Shown here one piece after another: positions 10,201 to 17,705 of a stretch of 64,000 nucleotides of DNA. The stretch spans positions 1 to 64,000 of the forward strand of contig JAFGCN010000009.1 of NCBI GenBank assembly GCA_016932615.1. Reading direction: 5' to 3'. This DNA is from Candidatus Aenigmatarchaeota archaeon. Its GTDB lineage: Archaea > Aenigmatarchaeota > Aenigmatarchaeia > QMZS01. Positions within the stretch are counted from its first letter, which is position 1; every line of letters starts with the position of its first letter. The translations under genes and the position numbers were made by a program. A model generated the notes under the pieces. It did not search any database. It saw nothing but the letters and a program-made list of their open reading frames with translations, and was not told where the DNA came from.

Positions 10201-10547
10201 ACCTTGGCGGCTCCTGCGAGGCAAACGAGTTCTGCTACCTGGCTGACAAGGGCGCAACCACCAGGACTGATGAGGAGATAATGCGGCTTGTTTCCGAGGA
10301 GCTTTCCACCTCGCGGCTCCAGGCCGCTCTTGAGGGAACCGTCAACTTTGAGTCACAGGACTTTTGGAACTCTGTGAGGAAAGGATGCCTTCCAAATTCC
10401 CTGAAGGAAACTTACGAGGGGATGAGGGAGGGTACTCTCACTGATGAAGAGTTGACTCAAAATGCGGAGAGTAAGGGTATTGTGGGAGACTTTGTTGATG
10501 CAGTCGTGCATTTTTTCAGGAATATTTTCTCCTGGCTGGGCTTTTAA
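7242..10547 (+). CDS. Giant secreted Cys-rich protein with VWA domain and Asp-rich repeats
   Basis: 1101 residues with an N-terminal signal peptide (residues 1 to about 20, ending C-F-A). The body holds at least four copies of a C-T-D-G-I-x-(N/D)-x-D motif (beginning near residues 392, 600, 573 and 745), some with Asp runs of the kind that bind calcium in MopE-like and thrombospondin-type-3 repeats. A von Willebrand factor A-like domain begins near residue 764; its metal site DSSGS is at 772-776. It ends in an aromatic hydrophobic tail that may anchor it. A TATA-like tattaataag lies just upstream. It probably works outside the cell in adhesion or envelope structure; that is inference. Confidence 0.75.
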   Translation: MSLRHVLAIALVVLMPLCFAGDSAATQDAIQFDIANAYSEPLTGTIKVFLQGPISKTTITSECLAFNGLSSDTLVVPKGGYKILVPLAELTFAESGTYQVSFEYSFVVGSGTETRKITGVVQVDPEYVQSKISTCASLGGTCRLGCATGETPHSEKLDCSSINKCCIPSGEDSGDDDFLDLGTHVGEQLPLDVTNPEELARLWGIKVIVKNEGGVPISGHLEWSVKPKGQDAFQDVTSRCSVTKSEGVVDIGESTLEDISAAVDIAKGDYVQLGCGYPFIPTPPHTGPHTVRVKFVGERADGVKLESEAKIIDYAIDRMDVSYGERKDCSGDFQGTCRPFYFGCNLAEEVRKEGYFSDCNRVTEYCCVSKESYVPTEDARTVVLVVGLKWEICTDGIDNDDDDDTDCADSDCWGLKGPGGATCCSKLVHCTFADDPCRIESCDSPEDLYGAERYNLVSDGGAFPPAPEPTYTCQVGRLEPCDPGECGVSQICYGEVRVCKSADEDEGVCMSCHECNPHWDPIHYNGGAGDGCCGDDAFNIDPDDGLMHPEKDNWCNIGNGACLEGVWHADHCTDGIRDCDETGVDCGGTGCNTCPEVCTDGIDNDGNGLTDCLDAVCCGADGPEGGRCCNAGCPCTFTTEASSSDCYDLSCSSNNECSGSAFDKCEKGKCTGELFCDGLGGFCRSADESKAVCECEGGVWDEKTQECCGDDGADDNWCHTYGGSCIEGVWHDDHCTDGIKNCDETLVDLRGAKCPKTRYGLPEKLLVVFAIDSSGSFEDERKLRVDQSIILPLIALLEENGVVVDYETKLLIELCNNDGTCMICEENFWACMDHCSFSSGCYGPAYENWGIGVSYWSENYPKKGEGKKIIIFLSDEGPYAGGDEPATYTGYVNCRANEGDSPEYCSFLYYDDDADKASVAQAASMAVSKGITVYGLWGDGVEEEKPGLTDLFYAATRPTGGDAYAYIDYAQIIESLKNMGPELARCNLGGSCEANEFCYLADKGATTRTDEEIMRLVSEELSTSRLQAALEGTVNFESQDFWNSVRKGCLPNSLKETYEGMREGTLTDEELTQNAESKGIVGDFVDAVVHFFRNIFSWLGF

Positions 10548-10651
10548 GGTTAATCCTGGCTGGGCTGCTTGGGGTAGACGCTCTCTTCAGTTCGATTTGA
10601 CCTGACCGGGCGGTAGTTTCTGAAATCTATAAAAATCTTTTCAGGTATGTT

Positions 10652-11587
10652 ATGGACGCAGGTGATAAACTTTATGTAATTGGGCACAAGAGCCCGGATA
10701 CGGATTCAGTTGCCTCAGCAATAGCTTATGCCGCCCTTAAAAAAGCATTGGGCGTAAATGCCATTCCTGCCACGGCAGGCGAGATAAACAATGAGACAGA
10801 GTTTATTCTGGAGCAGTTTGGCATTTTAGCCCCGGAAGTCCTTAAAAACGCCTGCGGCAAAAGTCTTATTTTGGTTGACCACAATGAAACAGGGCAGGCG
10901 GTAGACGGATTAGGGGAGGCAGATCTCGTTGAGGTTGTTGACCACCACAAAATTGGTGGGCTCCAGACAGGAAAGCCCATTTTTTTCCATAACGAGCCCG
11001 TTGGGGCAACAGGAACTATAATTGCCTCTCTTTACGAACAAACTGGAGTTGAAATTCCAAAAGAAATAGCCGGTCTTATGATGTCTGCGATTCTTTCAGA
11101 CACAGTTCTTTTCAAGTCACCGACCTGCACCCAAAAAGACAGGGACACAGTTGAAAAGCTTTCTAAAATCTGCTTGAAGGATCCGATGGCTTTTGGGCTG
11201 GAAATGCTCAAGGCAAAAAGTGACCTTGGAAGCAAATCTGCCAAGGACCTCCTCATGAACGACTTCAAGAAGTTTGATTTCAATGGGGTAAAGGCAGGGG
11301 TCGGACAGATAGAGGTGATGGATATAAAAGACCTTGAGCCAAAGCGTGAGGCGCTTCTTGCTGAGATGAACGCTTTGCTATCATCTGAAAACCTGGATAT
11401 GGTCGTTATGATGCTGACCGATGTCATGACGGAAGCAAGCGACCTTTTGTTTGCCGGAAATGAGCGGGCAAGATTGGGCTTTGAAGAGGCGTTTTGCGGA
11501 AAAATCGAGAATAACTCGATCTATCGGGAGAAGGTTTTGTCGAGGAAAAAGCAGGTAATTCCTCCACTTGAAGGGGCTTTCAAGTAG
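10652..11587 (+). CDS. ppaC: Manganese-dependent inorganic pyrophosphatase (DHH family)
   Basis: Hydrolyses pyrophosphate to two phosphates, pulling biosynthetic reactions forward. The metal-binding motifs of family II pyrophosphatase are present: GHKSPDTDS at 11-19 (His12, Asp16, Asp18), DHNE at 76-79 and DHH at 97-99. A C-terminal DHHA2 domain follows. At 311 residues it has normal length. A clear TATA box (ctataaaaat, 10627-10636) lies about 20 nt before the ATG, so it is transcribed on its own. The next gene starts 31 nt after the stop and may share the transcript. Confidence 0.94.
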   Translation: MDAGDKLYVIGHKSPDTDSVASAIAYAALKKALGVNAIPATAGEINNETEFILEQFGILAPEVLKNACGKSLILVDHNETGQAVDGLGEADLVEVVDHHKIGGLQTGKPIFFHNEPVGATGTIIASLYEQTGVEIPKEIAGLMMSAILSDTVLFKSPTCTQKDRDTVEKLSKICLKDPMAFGLEMLKAKSDLGSKSAKDLLMNDFKKFDFNGVKAGVGQIEVMDIKDLEPKREALLAEMNALLSSENLDMVVMMLTDVMTEASDLLFAGNERARLGFEEAFCGKIENNSIYREKVLSRKKQVIPPLEGAFK

Positions 11588-11618
11588 TAAGGCAATAAGA
11601 AGCCCTCTTTTGGTAATT

Positions 11619-12113
11619 ATGCCTAGTGCGCTTATTGTAATTGACGTGCAGGAGGCATTTATCAATAACGCGTCGAGACAGTTGCCTCCTAAAATAAAAG
11701 ACCACCTTGCGGCTCAAAGTTATGATTTTGTGGTTTTTTCAAAGTTCATCAACAGGAAGGATTCAAATTTCGTAAAAAAGCTTGGCTGGGCCAAGTGCAC
11801 TAAACCTCCCGAAACGGATATTGCTTTTGAGTTGAGAGATTTGGCTGAGAGCCATACTGTTTTTGAAAGGTCAACTTATTCGGTTTTTGGGTCTGAGGGC
11901 TTTCTGGAATTTCTTAAAGCCAAAAAGATAGACAAACTCCACTTTTGTGGCCTGTATCTGGAGGCGTGTGTTATGGCTTCAGTATTCGATGCTTTTGACC
12001 ACGGATTTGATTACGAAATTATGTTTGACTTGTCTGAATGTTTCAATAAGGCCCAACTAGATTCCTGTACCAAAAAGCTTTTTTGGTATAACTTTGGAGC
12101 CCGTGCTGATTAA
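11619..12113 (+). CDS. Isochorismatase-like cysteine hydrolase
   Basis: The start at 11619 places the typical beta-strand ALIVIDVQEAF at the N-terminus, with the catalytic-type Asp at residue 9. The nucleophile-type Cys is at about 117 (EACVM). The middle catalytic residue, normally Lys, appears as Arg in FERSTYSVF, so activity may be altered. The family includes nicotinamidases and related amidases, but no substrate-specific feature is visible. It follows ppaC closely. Confidence 0.8.
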   Translation: MPSALIVIDVQEAFINNASRQLPPKIKDHLAAQSYDFVVFSKFINRKDSNFVKKLGWAKCTKPPETDIAFELRDLAESHTVFERSTYSVFGSEGFLEFLKAKKIDKLHFCGLYLEACVMASVFDAFDHGFDYEIMFDLSECFNKAQLDSCTKKLFWYNFGARAD

Positions 12114-12180
12114 TTGATGGACCTGGTTAGAAGTTGACTGATTAAATGAATCTATTGGTTAAAAGGTTGAGGCACTATTC

Positions 12181-12774
12181 CTATTTCCCTTTCTTCGCGG
12201 CTTTTGTTTCCTTTCCTTCGGCTTCGCCCTTTTCTGCCTTCTTTTTGGCCTTTTCCTTGCTTAGCCACTTTAGAAGCCCAAGCCCGTCTGCTCGCATAGT
12301 GAGGTTTACCCTCATCCTGTCCTTTGAGATGGAGGCGTTTGCAACACATGCAATGGCCATGTCACCGGCCTGGATTACGAGCTTGTTGTCCTTGCTTGCA
12401 ATCACATCCTGCTGGGGGTTGTAAGTCATCTTCTCGGCGGTTATCTGTGAGATGTGGGCAAGTGCGTCAATAGGGCCTATTCTCACGAACGGGCCGAATT
12501 CCGCAACATCAACAACAGTTCCATAGAGGATCTCTCCAGGAACTGGCTGGAAGAATAGTGCTGTATATTCAACATTGAAGTATATCTCCGGCTTTTCGGG
12601 GAGAATATCTCCGCTTTCACCAACCTTTTTTATTTCTGTAACCCCCAAAAATATCCCGTTTTCCTCGCGGGTGTGGGTTGCTTCTAAGCTCTCTTCTATG
12701 CTTTCTCTGATATTTTCCTTAATTTTCTGGGCTTCGACGCCCACCTTTTCTTTCACATCTATGAGGTAGAACAT
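12181..12774 (-). CDS. rpo7: RNA polymerase subunit Rpo7 (E')
   Basis: Rpo7 forms the stalk of archaeal RNA polymerase with Rpo4, helping promoter melting and binding nascent RNA. The N-terminal RNP-like domain (MFYLIDVKEKV) is followed by an S1/OB domain in the second half (GEILYGTVVDVAEFGPFVRI). A Lys/Ala/Glu-rich tail of ~35 residues is an addition. A TATA-like box is at about 12798-12808, roughly 25-30 nt before the start. The spt4 gene that often follows rpo7 in archaea is not adjacent here. Confidence 0.95.
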   Translation of the reverse strand: MFYLIDVKEKVGVEAQKIKENIRESIEESLEATHTREENGIFLGVTEIKKVGESGDILPEKPEIYFNVEYTALFFQPVPGEILYGTVVDVAEFGPFVRIGPIDALAHISQITAEKMTYNPQQDVIASKDNKLVIQAGDMAIACVANASISKDRMRVNLTMRADGLGLLKWLSKEKAKKKAEKGEAEGKETKAAKKGK

Positions 12775-12849
12775 GGTTTATATGCGTCTAAATGCGCATA
12801 AATATAGTTAGGGAAATAATATATTTTCGATTTTTTTGCCCTTTTTGGT

Positions 12850-13251
12850 TTACCTTACATAAACTTCGTCGCCGGTATTGCAGTCCCCGGAAATCTTCAT
12901 CCTGCTTCCTACGGGAGGCGCCACGCTAAGAACCACGAGAATCCGGTCTCCGGGCTTGAGGGTGCCTTCCGGAACTATGGCCTCCAGGGGGGCATTATCG
13001 AGATAAACTGATATATGGGAGGCGTTTAGGTTGGTAGAGCCAAGGTTTTTGAGGGTAAGGTTCCTTTCGGAAATTTCCTCAATTACAAGGTTTGAGTTCC
13101 TTATGCATGCCAGGTCATCTCCCTGCTCCTCGGCGTTTTCCATTGCCTGCTTTGATGAAGAGTCATAGAATACATAGAACATTGACATCAGGCCGACGCT
13201 TATCGTTACCAGCATTATTTCTGCCAGTATGACGGATATTCCCTTATTCAT
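12850..13251 (-). CDS. Archaeal pilin/archaellin-like protein
   Basis: The N-terminus (MNKGISVILAEIMLVTISVG) is a short basic stretch followed by a long hydrophobic helix, as in archaeal type IV pilins processed by prepilin peptidase. The rest is a small beta-rich outer domain with two widely spaced cysteines. The start overlaps the end of the uL10 gene by 4 nt (ATGA), so it is probably co-transcribed with uL1-uL10, an unusual partnership. Function as a pilus subunit or pseudopilin is inferred from the N-terminus alone. Confidence 0.75.
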   Translation of the reverse strand: MNKGISVILAEIMLVTISVGLMSMFYVFYDSSSKQAMENAEEQGDDLACIRNSNLVIEEISERNLTLKNLGSTNLNASHISVYLDNAPLEAIVPEGTLKPGDRILVVLSVAPPVGSRMKISGDCNTGDEVYVR

Positions 13252-14063
13252 TTTTCAAGCTTTTTAGCTCCAAGGTGGGCAGCTCTTACGAGGTCTTCCA
13301 TGAGTTCCTTTGAAGGAATTCCAGCCCTTATCCCGATCTGCCTCGCCCCTCTCCAGCCCTTTACGAGAAGAAGCTCGGCATTCTGCTTTGTCGGGTAGCC
13401 GATTTTGTAAGTGACTTTTGTAATGTTGCCTGAAGCAGCCAGGACCTGGTTTCTGACAAACTCCGGGTCGATGTCGAATACCTCCCTAGTGTAGAACATG
13501 TTTTCGCTGTAGCCCACTTGAGGGGCGATAGACATCTCGATGGGGGTGACTCCAAGCATATTCAGAAGAGAAACAAGCTCAAAGGGGACTTTGTCCCCTT
13601 TCTTGCAGACGGTTTTGGGGTCCTTAATTGAGATTTTTCCGTCTTTAATCATAGTCTGTATCTGGAACGTCTTGAAGATGCTTATTGCAGGCCCTGCCTG
13701 TGCCGGAGTTGGCCCTGCAGGAAGAGTAATGTCTGCAGGCACTTCTTCGCCGGCCTTTGCTTTTCTGTTGGTTTTAACCTCCTTAAGCGCCTTTGTAACC
13801 TCGAAAATCCCTTTGTTTGAATACACAATTGCCGGCTGCTTTGCTTCATCAAGATTCAGGCTTATTCTGGCCTCTTCAATGGCCCTTTGAAGGACTCTCT
13901 TTTTGCCCACGACCGTGTAAATCTCCTTTGCCTTGAGAGCATTTCTCAGCTTGTGGAGCTGGCCTGAAGGAAGGTTTGCCAGGTCGAAAAGAATCACGGA
14001 TTTGTGGCTCTTAAGGAGCTTTGCAATGTTTTCCCTGGACTTTATCTTCTTTGTGGCCACCAT
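13248..14063 (-). CDS. rpl10: Ribosomal protein uL10 (P0)
   Basis: uL10 anchors the L12 stalk to the large subunit and helps recruit translation GTPases. The archaeal features are present: N-terminal rRNA-binding domain (LLKSHKSVILFDLANLPSGQ), the inserted domain with the ADITLPAGPTPAQAGP segment, and C-terminal helices that bind L12 dimers. The charged P0 terminal tail is missing or very short: it stops at KKLEK (271 residues against over 300 in many archaea). It starts 1 nt after the uL1 stop. Its stalk partner L12 is 30 kb away at 44010-44324. Confidence 0.96.
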   Translation of the reverse strand: MVATKKIKSRENIAKLLKSHKSVILFDLANLPSGQLHKLRNALKAKEIYTVVGKKRVLQRAIEEARISLNLDEAKQPAIVYSNKGIFEVTKALKEVKTNRKAKAGEEVPADITLPAGPTPAQAGPAISIFKTFQIQTMIKDGKISIKDPKTVCKKGDKVPFELVSLLNMLGVTPIEMSIAPQVGYSENMFYTREVFDIDPEFVRNQVLAASGNITKVTYKIGYPTKQNAELLLVKGWRGARQIGIRAGIPSKELMEDLVRAAHLGAKKLEK

Positions 14064-14064
14064 A

Positions 14065-14682
14065 CTACATCACCTTCATGGGCTTTCCCATTGTAGTCTT
14101 GAGGTAAGCCGACTTGATCTGCCCTTTTTTCGATTCAAGCCGGGATTTTATCTTTTCAATAACGTAATTGTAATTTTCAAGGATTTGCTCTTCCTTGAGG
14201 TCAAGCTTTCCTATGGCAAGCTGTGCTGTGGGGCTTTTTGTGATATTGAGCTGGACTGTGTGGTTTAGGCCGTCAATGAAGCCCTTAAGGTCCTTGAGCC
14301 CTGGAGGAAGCGGCATCATCTGCTTGTTTCTTGGACCCAAGTATCGCCCAAGCGCTTTTGCTGCAGGAGCCATAAGTGGGGCTTCTATTGCGAAAATATC
14401 ATGGTCCCGGGCAAGCTTTTTGGCTTCCCTGGGCTTAAGCTCAAACTCATTCTTGGAAAGGACAGTGTGCTTGGTTTTCTTTGCCTCACCATAGAGGGCT
14501 TCTACAATAAAGCAGATTTTCATGTCCTTTACCTTGTTAGGGAGCTTTATCGCTTCTCTTATCCTGTTTTCCGGCTTTTTGATATCAAGCCCAACGACAC
14601 TTACTGCAAGGTCTACCGTTTCAGTAAACCCTCTCTTGCCTTCCTTTAATTTTTTTACGTCCTGCACTGTCAATTCCGCCAT
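14065..14682 (-). CDS. rpl1: Ribosomal protein uL1
   Basis: uL1 binds 23S rRNA at the mobile L1 stalk and aids release of E-site tRNA. The conserved segments APLMAPAAKALGRYLGPRNK and the C-terminal TTMGKPMKV are visible, and the length (205) is normal. First gene of the operon uL1-uL10-pilin-like. In many archaea uL11 precedes and L12 follows; neither is here. In methanogens uL1 represses its own mRNA, but no matching leader structure was identified here. Confidence 0.96.
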   Translation of the reverse strand: MAELTVQDVKKLKEGKRGFTETVDLAVSVVGLDIKKPENRIREAIKLPNKVKDMKICFIVEALYGEAKKTKHTVLSKNEFELKPREAKKLARDHDIFAIEAPLMAPAAKALGRYLGPRNKQMMPLPPGLKDLKGFIDGLNHTVQLNITKSPTAQLAIGKLDLKEEQILENYNYVIEKIKSRLESKKGQIKSAYLKTTMGKPMKVM

Positions 14683-14764
14683 TATTTAATTGATTAAAAT
14701 TTAAGAAACCCTTATTGCCCATTGCTACTATAGATATATAGTTTATAAGGAATTAGGATAAATT

Positions 14765-15562
14765 ATGGCTAAGAAGAGGTCTGGAAAGGCGGCAAAACGG
14801 TCAAAAAAGCAGGCAAAGAGGGAAACAAGCGCGAGCAAGAAGCAGTTTAAGGAAATGTTTCCTGCTGAAGCCAAGCAGAAAAAAGCACCCGCAAAGCAGA
14901 AAGAAGAAAAGGCGGCTGAAGAGCCCGTAAAAGACGAAGAGGAGCAGAAACCTGAGGAAAAGCCCTGCACATCCTGCAATTATGGGCTGTACCTTGCCCT
15001 TGGCGCGGTTGCTGTAGTGGTAATTCTTGCAATTTATTCAACGATTAATGGCGGAATCGGTGGCAAGGGCTATGTCTTCCCGCAGCTTTCAGAGAATGTC
15101 CGAGTCTGCGAGGATAATTATCTGTGCTTTATGGATAACGGGACCTGGTACCGGCCGCAGTATAATGCGGGGACAAACCTCTCTTACGCAGTTAACTTTC
15201 CCACCTCAAATGGCACTGAAATCGCACGGTTCTTTGAAAATGACAGGATAAACCTTGTCTTTGGGGCCTCTGAAGAGACAGGGCCTGAAAATTCCGAGCT
15301 TATACTTTCAGTAACACCGTTTTCATATTACTTAAGCCACTATTACGCGGCTTATGAGGGCAAGAATAAGGGCTTTGACCCGTATTTCCTGAAGGACTAC
15401 ACGCTTGACGAACCGGCAATAATAATACTTGGCCCTGGAATGGGGGCAAACGAGACATCCCTAAGCTATGACGGCAAGAATGTTGTCGTGCAGGGGGAAA
15501 CCTTTGAGGACCTGCGGCTTGTCCTCGGAAAGCTTTTGATAATCGCAATTAGAGGGGAGTAG
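14765..15562 (+). CDS. Membrane-anchored protein of unknown function
   Basis: The first ~70 residues are Lys/Arg/Ala/Glu-rich and probably cytoplasmic. One membrane helix follows (about 75-97), then a ~165-residue outer domain with a Cys pair near its start (VRVCEDNYLCF) and several N-x-S/T sites. The type II topology and basic tail resemble proteins that touch nucleic acid or ribosomes on the inside, but that is inference. TATA-like sequence atatatagtttataa lies 20-30 nt upstream. The next gene, ksgA, begins 18 nt downstream. No family recognised. Confidence 0.65.
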   Translation: MAKKRSGKAAKRSKKQAKRETSASKKQFKEMFPAEAKQKKAPAKQKEEKAAEEPVKDEEEQKPEEKPCTSCNYGLYLALGAVAVVVILAIYSTINGGIGGKGYVFPQLSENVRVCEDNYLCFMDNGTWYRPQYNAGTNLSYAVNFPTSNGTEIARFFENDRINLVFGASEETGPENSELILSVTPFSYYLSHYYAAYEGKNKGFDPYFLKDYTLDEPAIIILGPGMGANETSLSYDGKNVVVQGETFEDLRLVLGKLLIIAIRGE

Positions 15563-15580
15563 TTTTGGGGTATCTTTAAA

Positions 15581-16333
15581 ATGAAGTTAGACCAGCATTT
15601 TTTGGTTGATGAAGACGTTCTTATAAGGTCGCTTGAGCTTGCAGACCTTAAGGGTACTGAAACCGTGCTTGAAATTGGGGCCGGACAGGGAAACCTGACA
15701 GAAATGCTTGCAAAAAGCGCCAAAAAAGTCATCTCGATCGAATTGGACGAGTCTATGAGAAAGCCCTTAGGCATCATTTCAAGGGAAAACCCGAACCTGA
15801 AGGTTATTTTCGGCAATGCTCTCTCCCTGGAATGGCCTGAATTCGACAAAATGGTCTCAAACCTGCCCTATTCCATCTCTGAGCCGCTTTTGCAAAAGCT
15901 GGTCTTCTGCCGCTTCGAGAGGGCAGTTCTTCTGGTTTCCGGGCACTTTTCAAACCTTCTCCTTGGGGGAGAGAAGACAAAGCTTGGGCTTATTGCAGGC
16001 ACATTTTTCCGGCTGGAGCCGGATATTGAGGTTTACCCCGACAGCTTTGACCCCCCTCCCCGGGTGAGCTCACGGCTTCTGGTACTCTGCCCAAAGGAGC
16101 CAAAAGCCGTAGCAGAGCGCATCTTCTGGGAGTTTTTGCGCCAGAAGGACAAAATCGCCAAAAACGCCCTGAGAGAGGCAATCGTAAGGGGCTTTGAAGT
16201 GGAAGGAAAAATTGTTTCCAAGAGGGAAGCAAGGGCAGATATCGGGGGGCTGGACCTTGAAAAGAGGGTTTCATGCCTTGGTTTGGATGAGCTTCTTAAG
16301 GTAAGGCAATCTATTCAAAAGCTCACCCATTAG
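15581..16333 (+). CDS. rsmA: 16S rRNA adenine dimethyltransferase KsgA/Dim1
   Basis: Dimethylates two adjacent adenines in the 3' hairpin of 16S rRNA using S-adenosylmethionine, late in small-subunit assembly. Visible: an N-terminal DQHFLVD motif, the SAM-binding loop EIGAGQGNLT (about 31-40) and the catalytic NLPYSIS motif (about 94-100). The length of 250 is slightly short but includes a C-terminal helical domain. It is translated right after the membrane protein upstream and followed by uL30. Confidence 0.93.
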   Translation: MKLDQHFLVDEDVLIRSLELADLKGTETVLEIGAGQGNLTEMLAKSAKKVISIELDESMRKPLGIISRENPNLKVIFGNALSLEWPEFDKMVSNLPYSISEPLLQKLVFCRFERAVLLVSGHFSNLLLGGEKTKLGLIAGTFFRLEPDIEVYPDSFDPPPRVSSRLLVLCPKEPKAVAERIFWEFLRQKDKIAKNALREAIVRGFEVEGKIVSKREARADIGGLDLEKRVSCLGLDELLKVRQSIQKLTH

Positions 16334-16364
16334 CCCGACTATTAAAATTTTCCTAGTGTCATTT

Positions 16365-16736
16365 ATGGCGAAAATAGCGGCACTCCGGATAAAGGGGCGG
16401 TTCACGCTTAGAGAGGATGTTCGGGATACCCTGAATATGCTGGGGCTTTCCAGGAAGAACCGGTGCGTGATTATAGAAGGAACCCCAAACAACCTGGGTA
16501 TGATAAAGAAGGTAAAGGACTTTGTAACCTATGGAGAGGTAAGCGACAAGGTTGTTTCCGAGCTTAAGAAGAAAAAGCAGCCGGTTTCAGAGTCTAAGGC
16601 AAAAGTTGTTTTTGCCCTGCCTAACCCAAAAGATGGATTTAACGCCATAAAGAGGGGATTTAACGAAGGCGGTGACTTGGGCTACCGGGGAGAGAAGATT
16701 AACGAGCTTTTGGAAAGAGTAATACAGAATATTTAG
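16365..16736 (+). CDS. rpl30: Ribosomal protein uL30
   Basis: The ATG at 16365 is preferred over a GTG at 16356 because it gives the usual beginning MAKIAALRIKGR. The archaeal-type sequence includes RFTLREDVRDTLNMLGL and a C-terminal GFNEGGDLGYRGEKINEL segment. The archaeal/eukaryal form is longer than bacterial L30, and 123 residues fits, although somewhat shorter than many archaeal forms. It sits away from the S10-spc ribosomal cluster where it is often found. Confidence 0.88.
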   Translation: MAKIAALRIKGRFTLREDVRDTLNMLGLSRKNRCVIIEGTPNNLGMIKKVKDFVTYGEVSDKVVSELKKKKQPVSESKAKVVFALPNPKDGFNAIKRGFNEGGDLGYRGEKINELLERVIQNI

Positions 16737-16827
16737 TATTTCCTGGCACTGCAGGGTTTAACTGCTTCATTTGGGCTTTCGGTATGTATGGGAGAGGCAC
16801 ACCCGTCATTTTGAATCGCGTGTTATT

Positions 16828-17307
16828 ATGAGGTATCTTGAAGGGGAAGAGAGAAAAGAGGCAGAAAGAATGCTTCATGAGGCCGAAAAGCTTGCTCTTC
16901 TGTCGACTTGCCTTCGCTCGAGGTGCGGCTCAGTTATTGTCCGGGACGGAAAAATAATCGGCTCTGGCTACAATTCTCCGCCGCTTGACAGAAAGCTGGA
17001 GTTTTGCATCAAGGACAAACTTCCAAAAGACTTCAAGTCAGACAAGACCTGCTGCATTCATGCTGAGCAGAGGGCGATAATGGATGCTCTCAGGAGGAAC
17101 TCCGAAAAGCTTTCCGGCTCCCGGCTGTATTTTATCCGGCTGGACGAAAAAGGCAAAGGGGCGTTTGCGGGAAAGCCATATTGCACAATCTGCAGCAAGA
17201 TGGCGCTTGATGCGGGAATTTCAGAGTTCGTCCTGTGGCACAAGGAGGGGATTTGCGTTTACGAAACAGAGGAATATAATAAGCTGTCATTTGAGTACAG
17301 GGAGTAA
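16828..17307 (+). CDS. Cytidine/deoxycytidylate deaminase family protein
   Basis: A zinc-dependent deaminase fold is shown by C-I-HAEQRA (zinc His and proton-shuttle Glu) and the pair in PYCTICSKMA. The 16828 ATG is chosen; an upstream in-frame ATG at 16771 adds 19 residues with no family likeness. The long insertion between the strands and the cysteine just before HAE resemble dCMP deaminase-type enzymes, but specificity cannot be fixed. A second deaminase of a different subfamily is at 62855-63319. Confidence 0.78.
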   Translation: MRYLEGEERKEAERMLHEAEKLALLSTCLRSRCGSVIVRDGKIIGSGYNSPPLDRKLEFCIKDKLPKDFKSDKTCCIHAEQRAIMDALRRNSEKLSGSRLYFIRLDEKGKGAFAGKPYCTICSKMALDAGISEFVLWHKEGICVYETEEYNKLSFEYRE

Positions 17308-17359
17308 GGCAGATTGCGGAAGATTATGTAGTTTATTATATATTTTAGCAGATTCCATT

Positions 17360-17644
17360 ATGGAAAAGAAGCACTTTAATGAAAAAGAGGCAAAGGCGAT
17401 TGGAGAGCAGCTTGGAATAACCTGGGACAAGTTCGATGTAGACCAGTTCAGGCGCGGAATGGATGTTGAGCTTGAGCATGGCACGCGTGACCCTCACACG
17501 AATGTAACCGGTGACGACGCGCTTTTGACTGGAAAAATTGCCCTCGCGCACCTTAATGAATTCCCGGACTACTACGACCGGCTCGATAAAATGGAAAAAG
17601 AGGCCGAGGAATACTGGGAAAAAGAGGGCGAAGACGAGGAATAG
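17360..17644 (+). CDS. Small DUF5661-like protein
   Basis: A 94-residue acidic protein with the pattern RRGMDVELEHG, T-N-V-T-x-DD, TGKIALAHLNEFPDYYDRL, which I recognise from the DUF5661 family common in small-genome prokaryotes and phages. Function unknown. The start at 17360 is 13 nt after a TATA-like tttattatatatttta (17332-17347). Confidence 0.8.
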   Translation: MEKKHFNEKEAKAIGEQLGITWDKFDVDQFRRGMDVELEHGTRDPHTNVTGDDALLTGKIALAHLNEFPDYYDRLDKMEKEAEEYWEKEGEDEE

Positions 17645-17705
17645 TTTTTTGTTTTTCAAGATACTTTACTGGAAACCAGGTTATTAGCTATAGTATGCTA
17701 TAATT

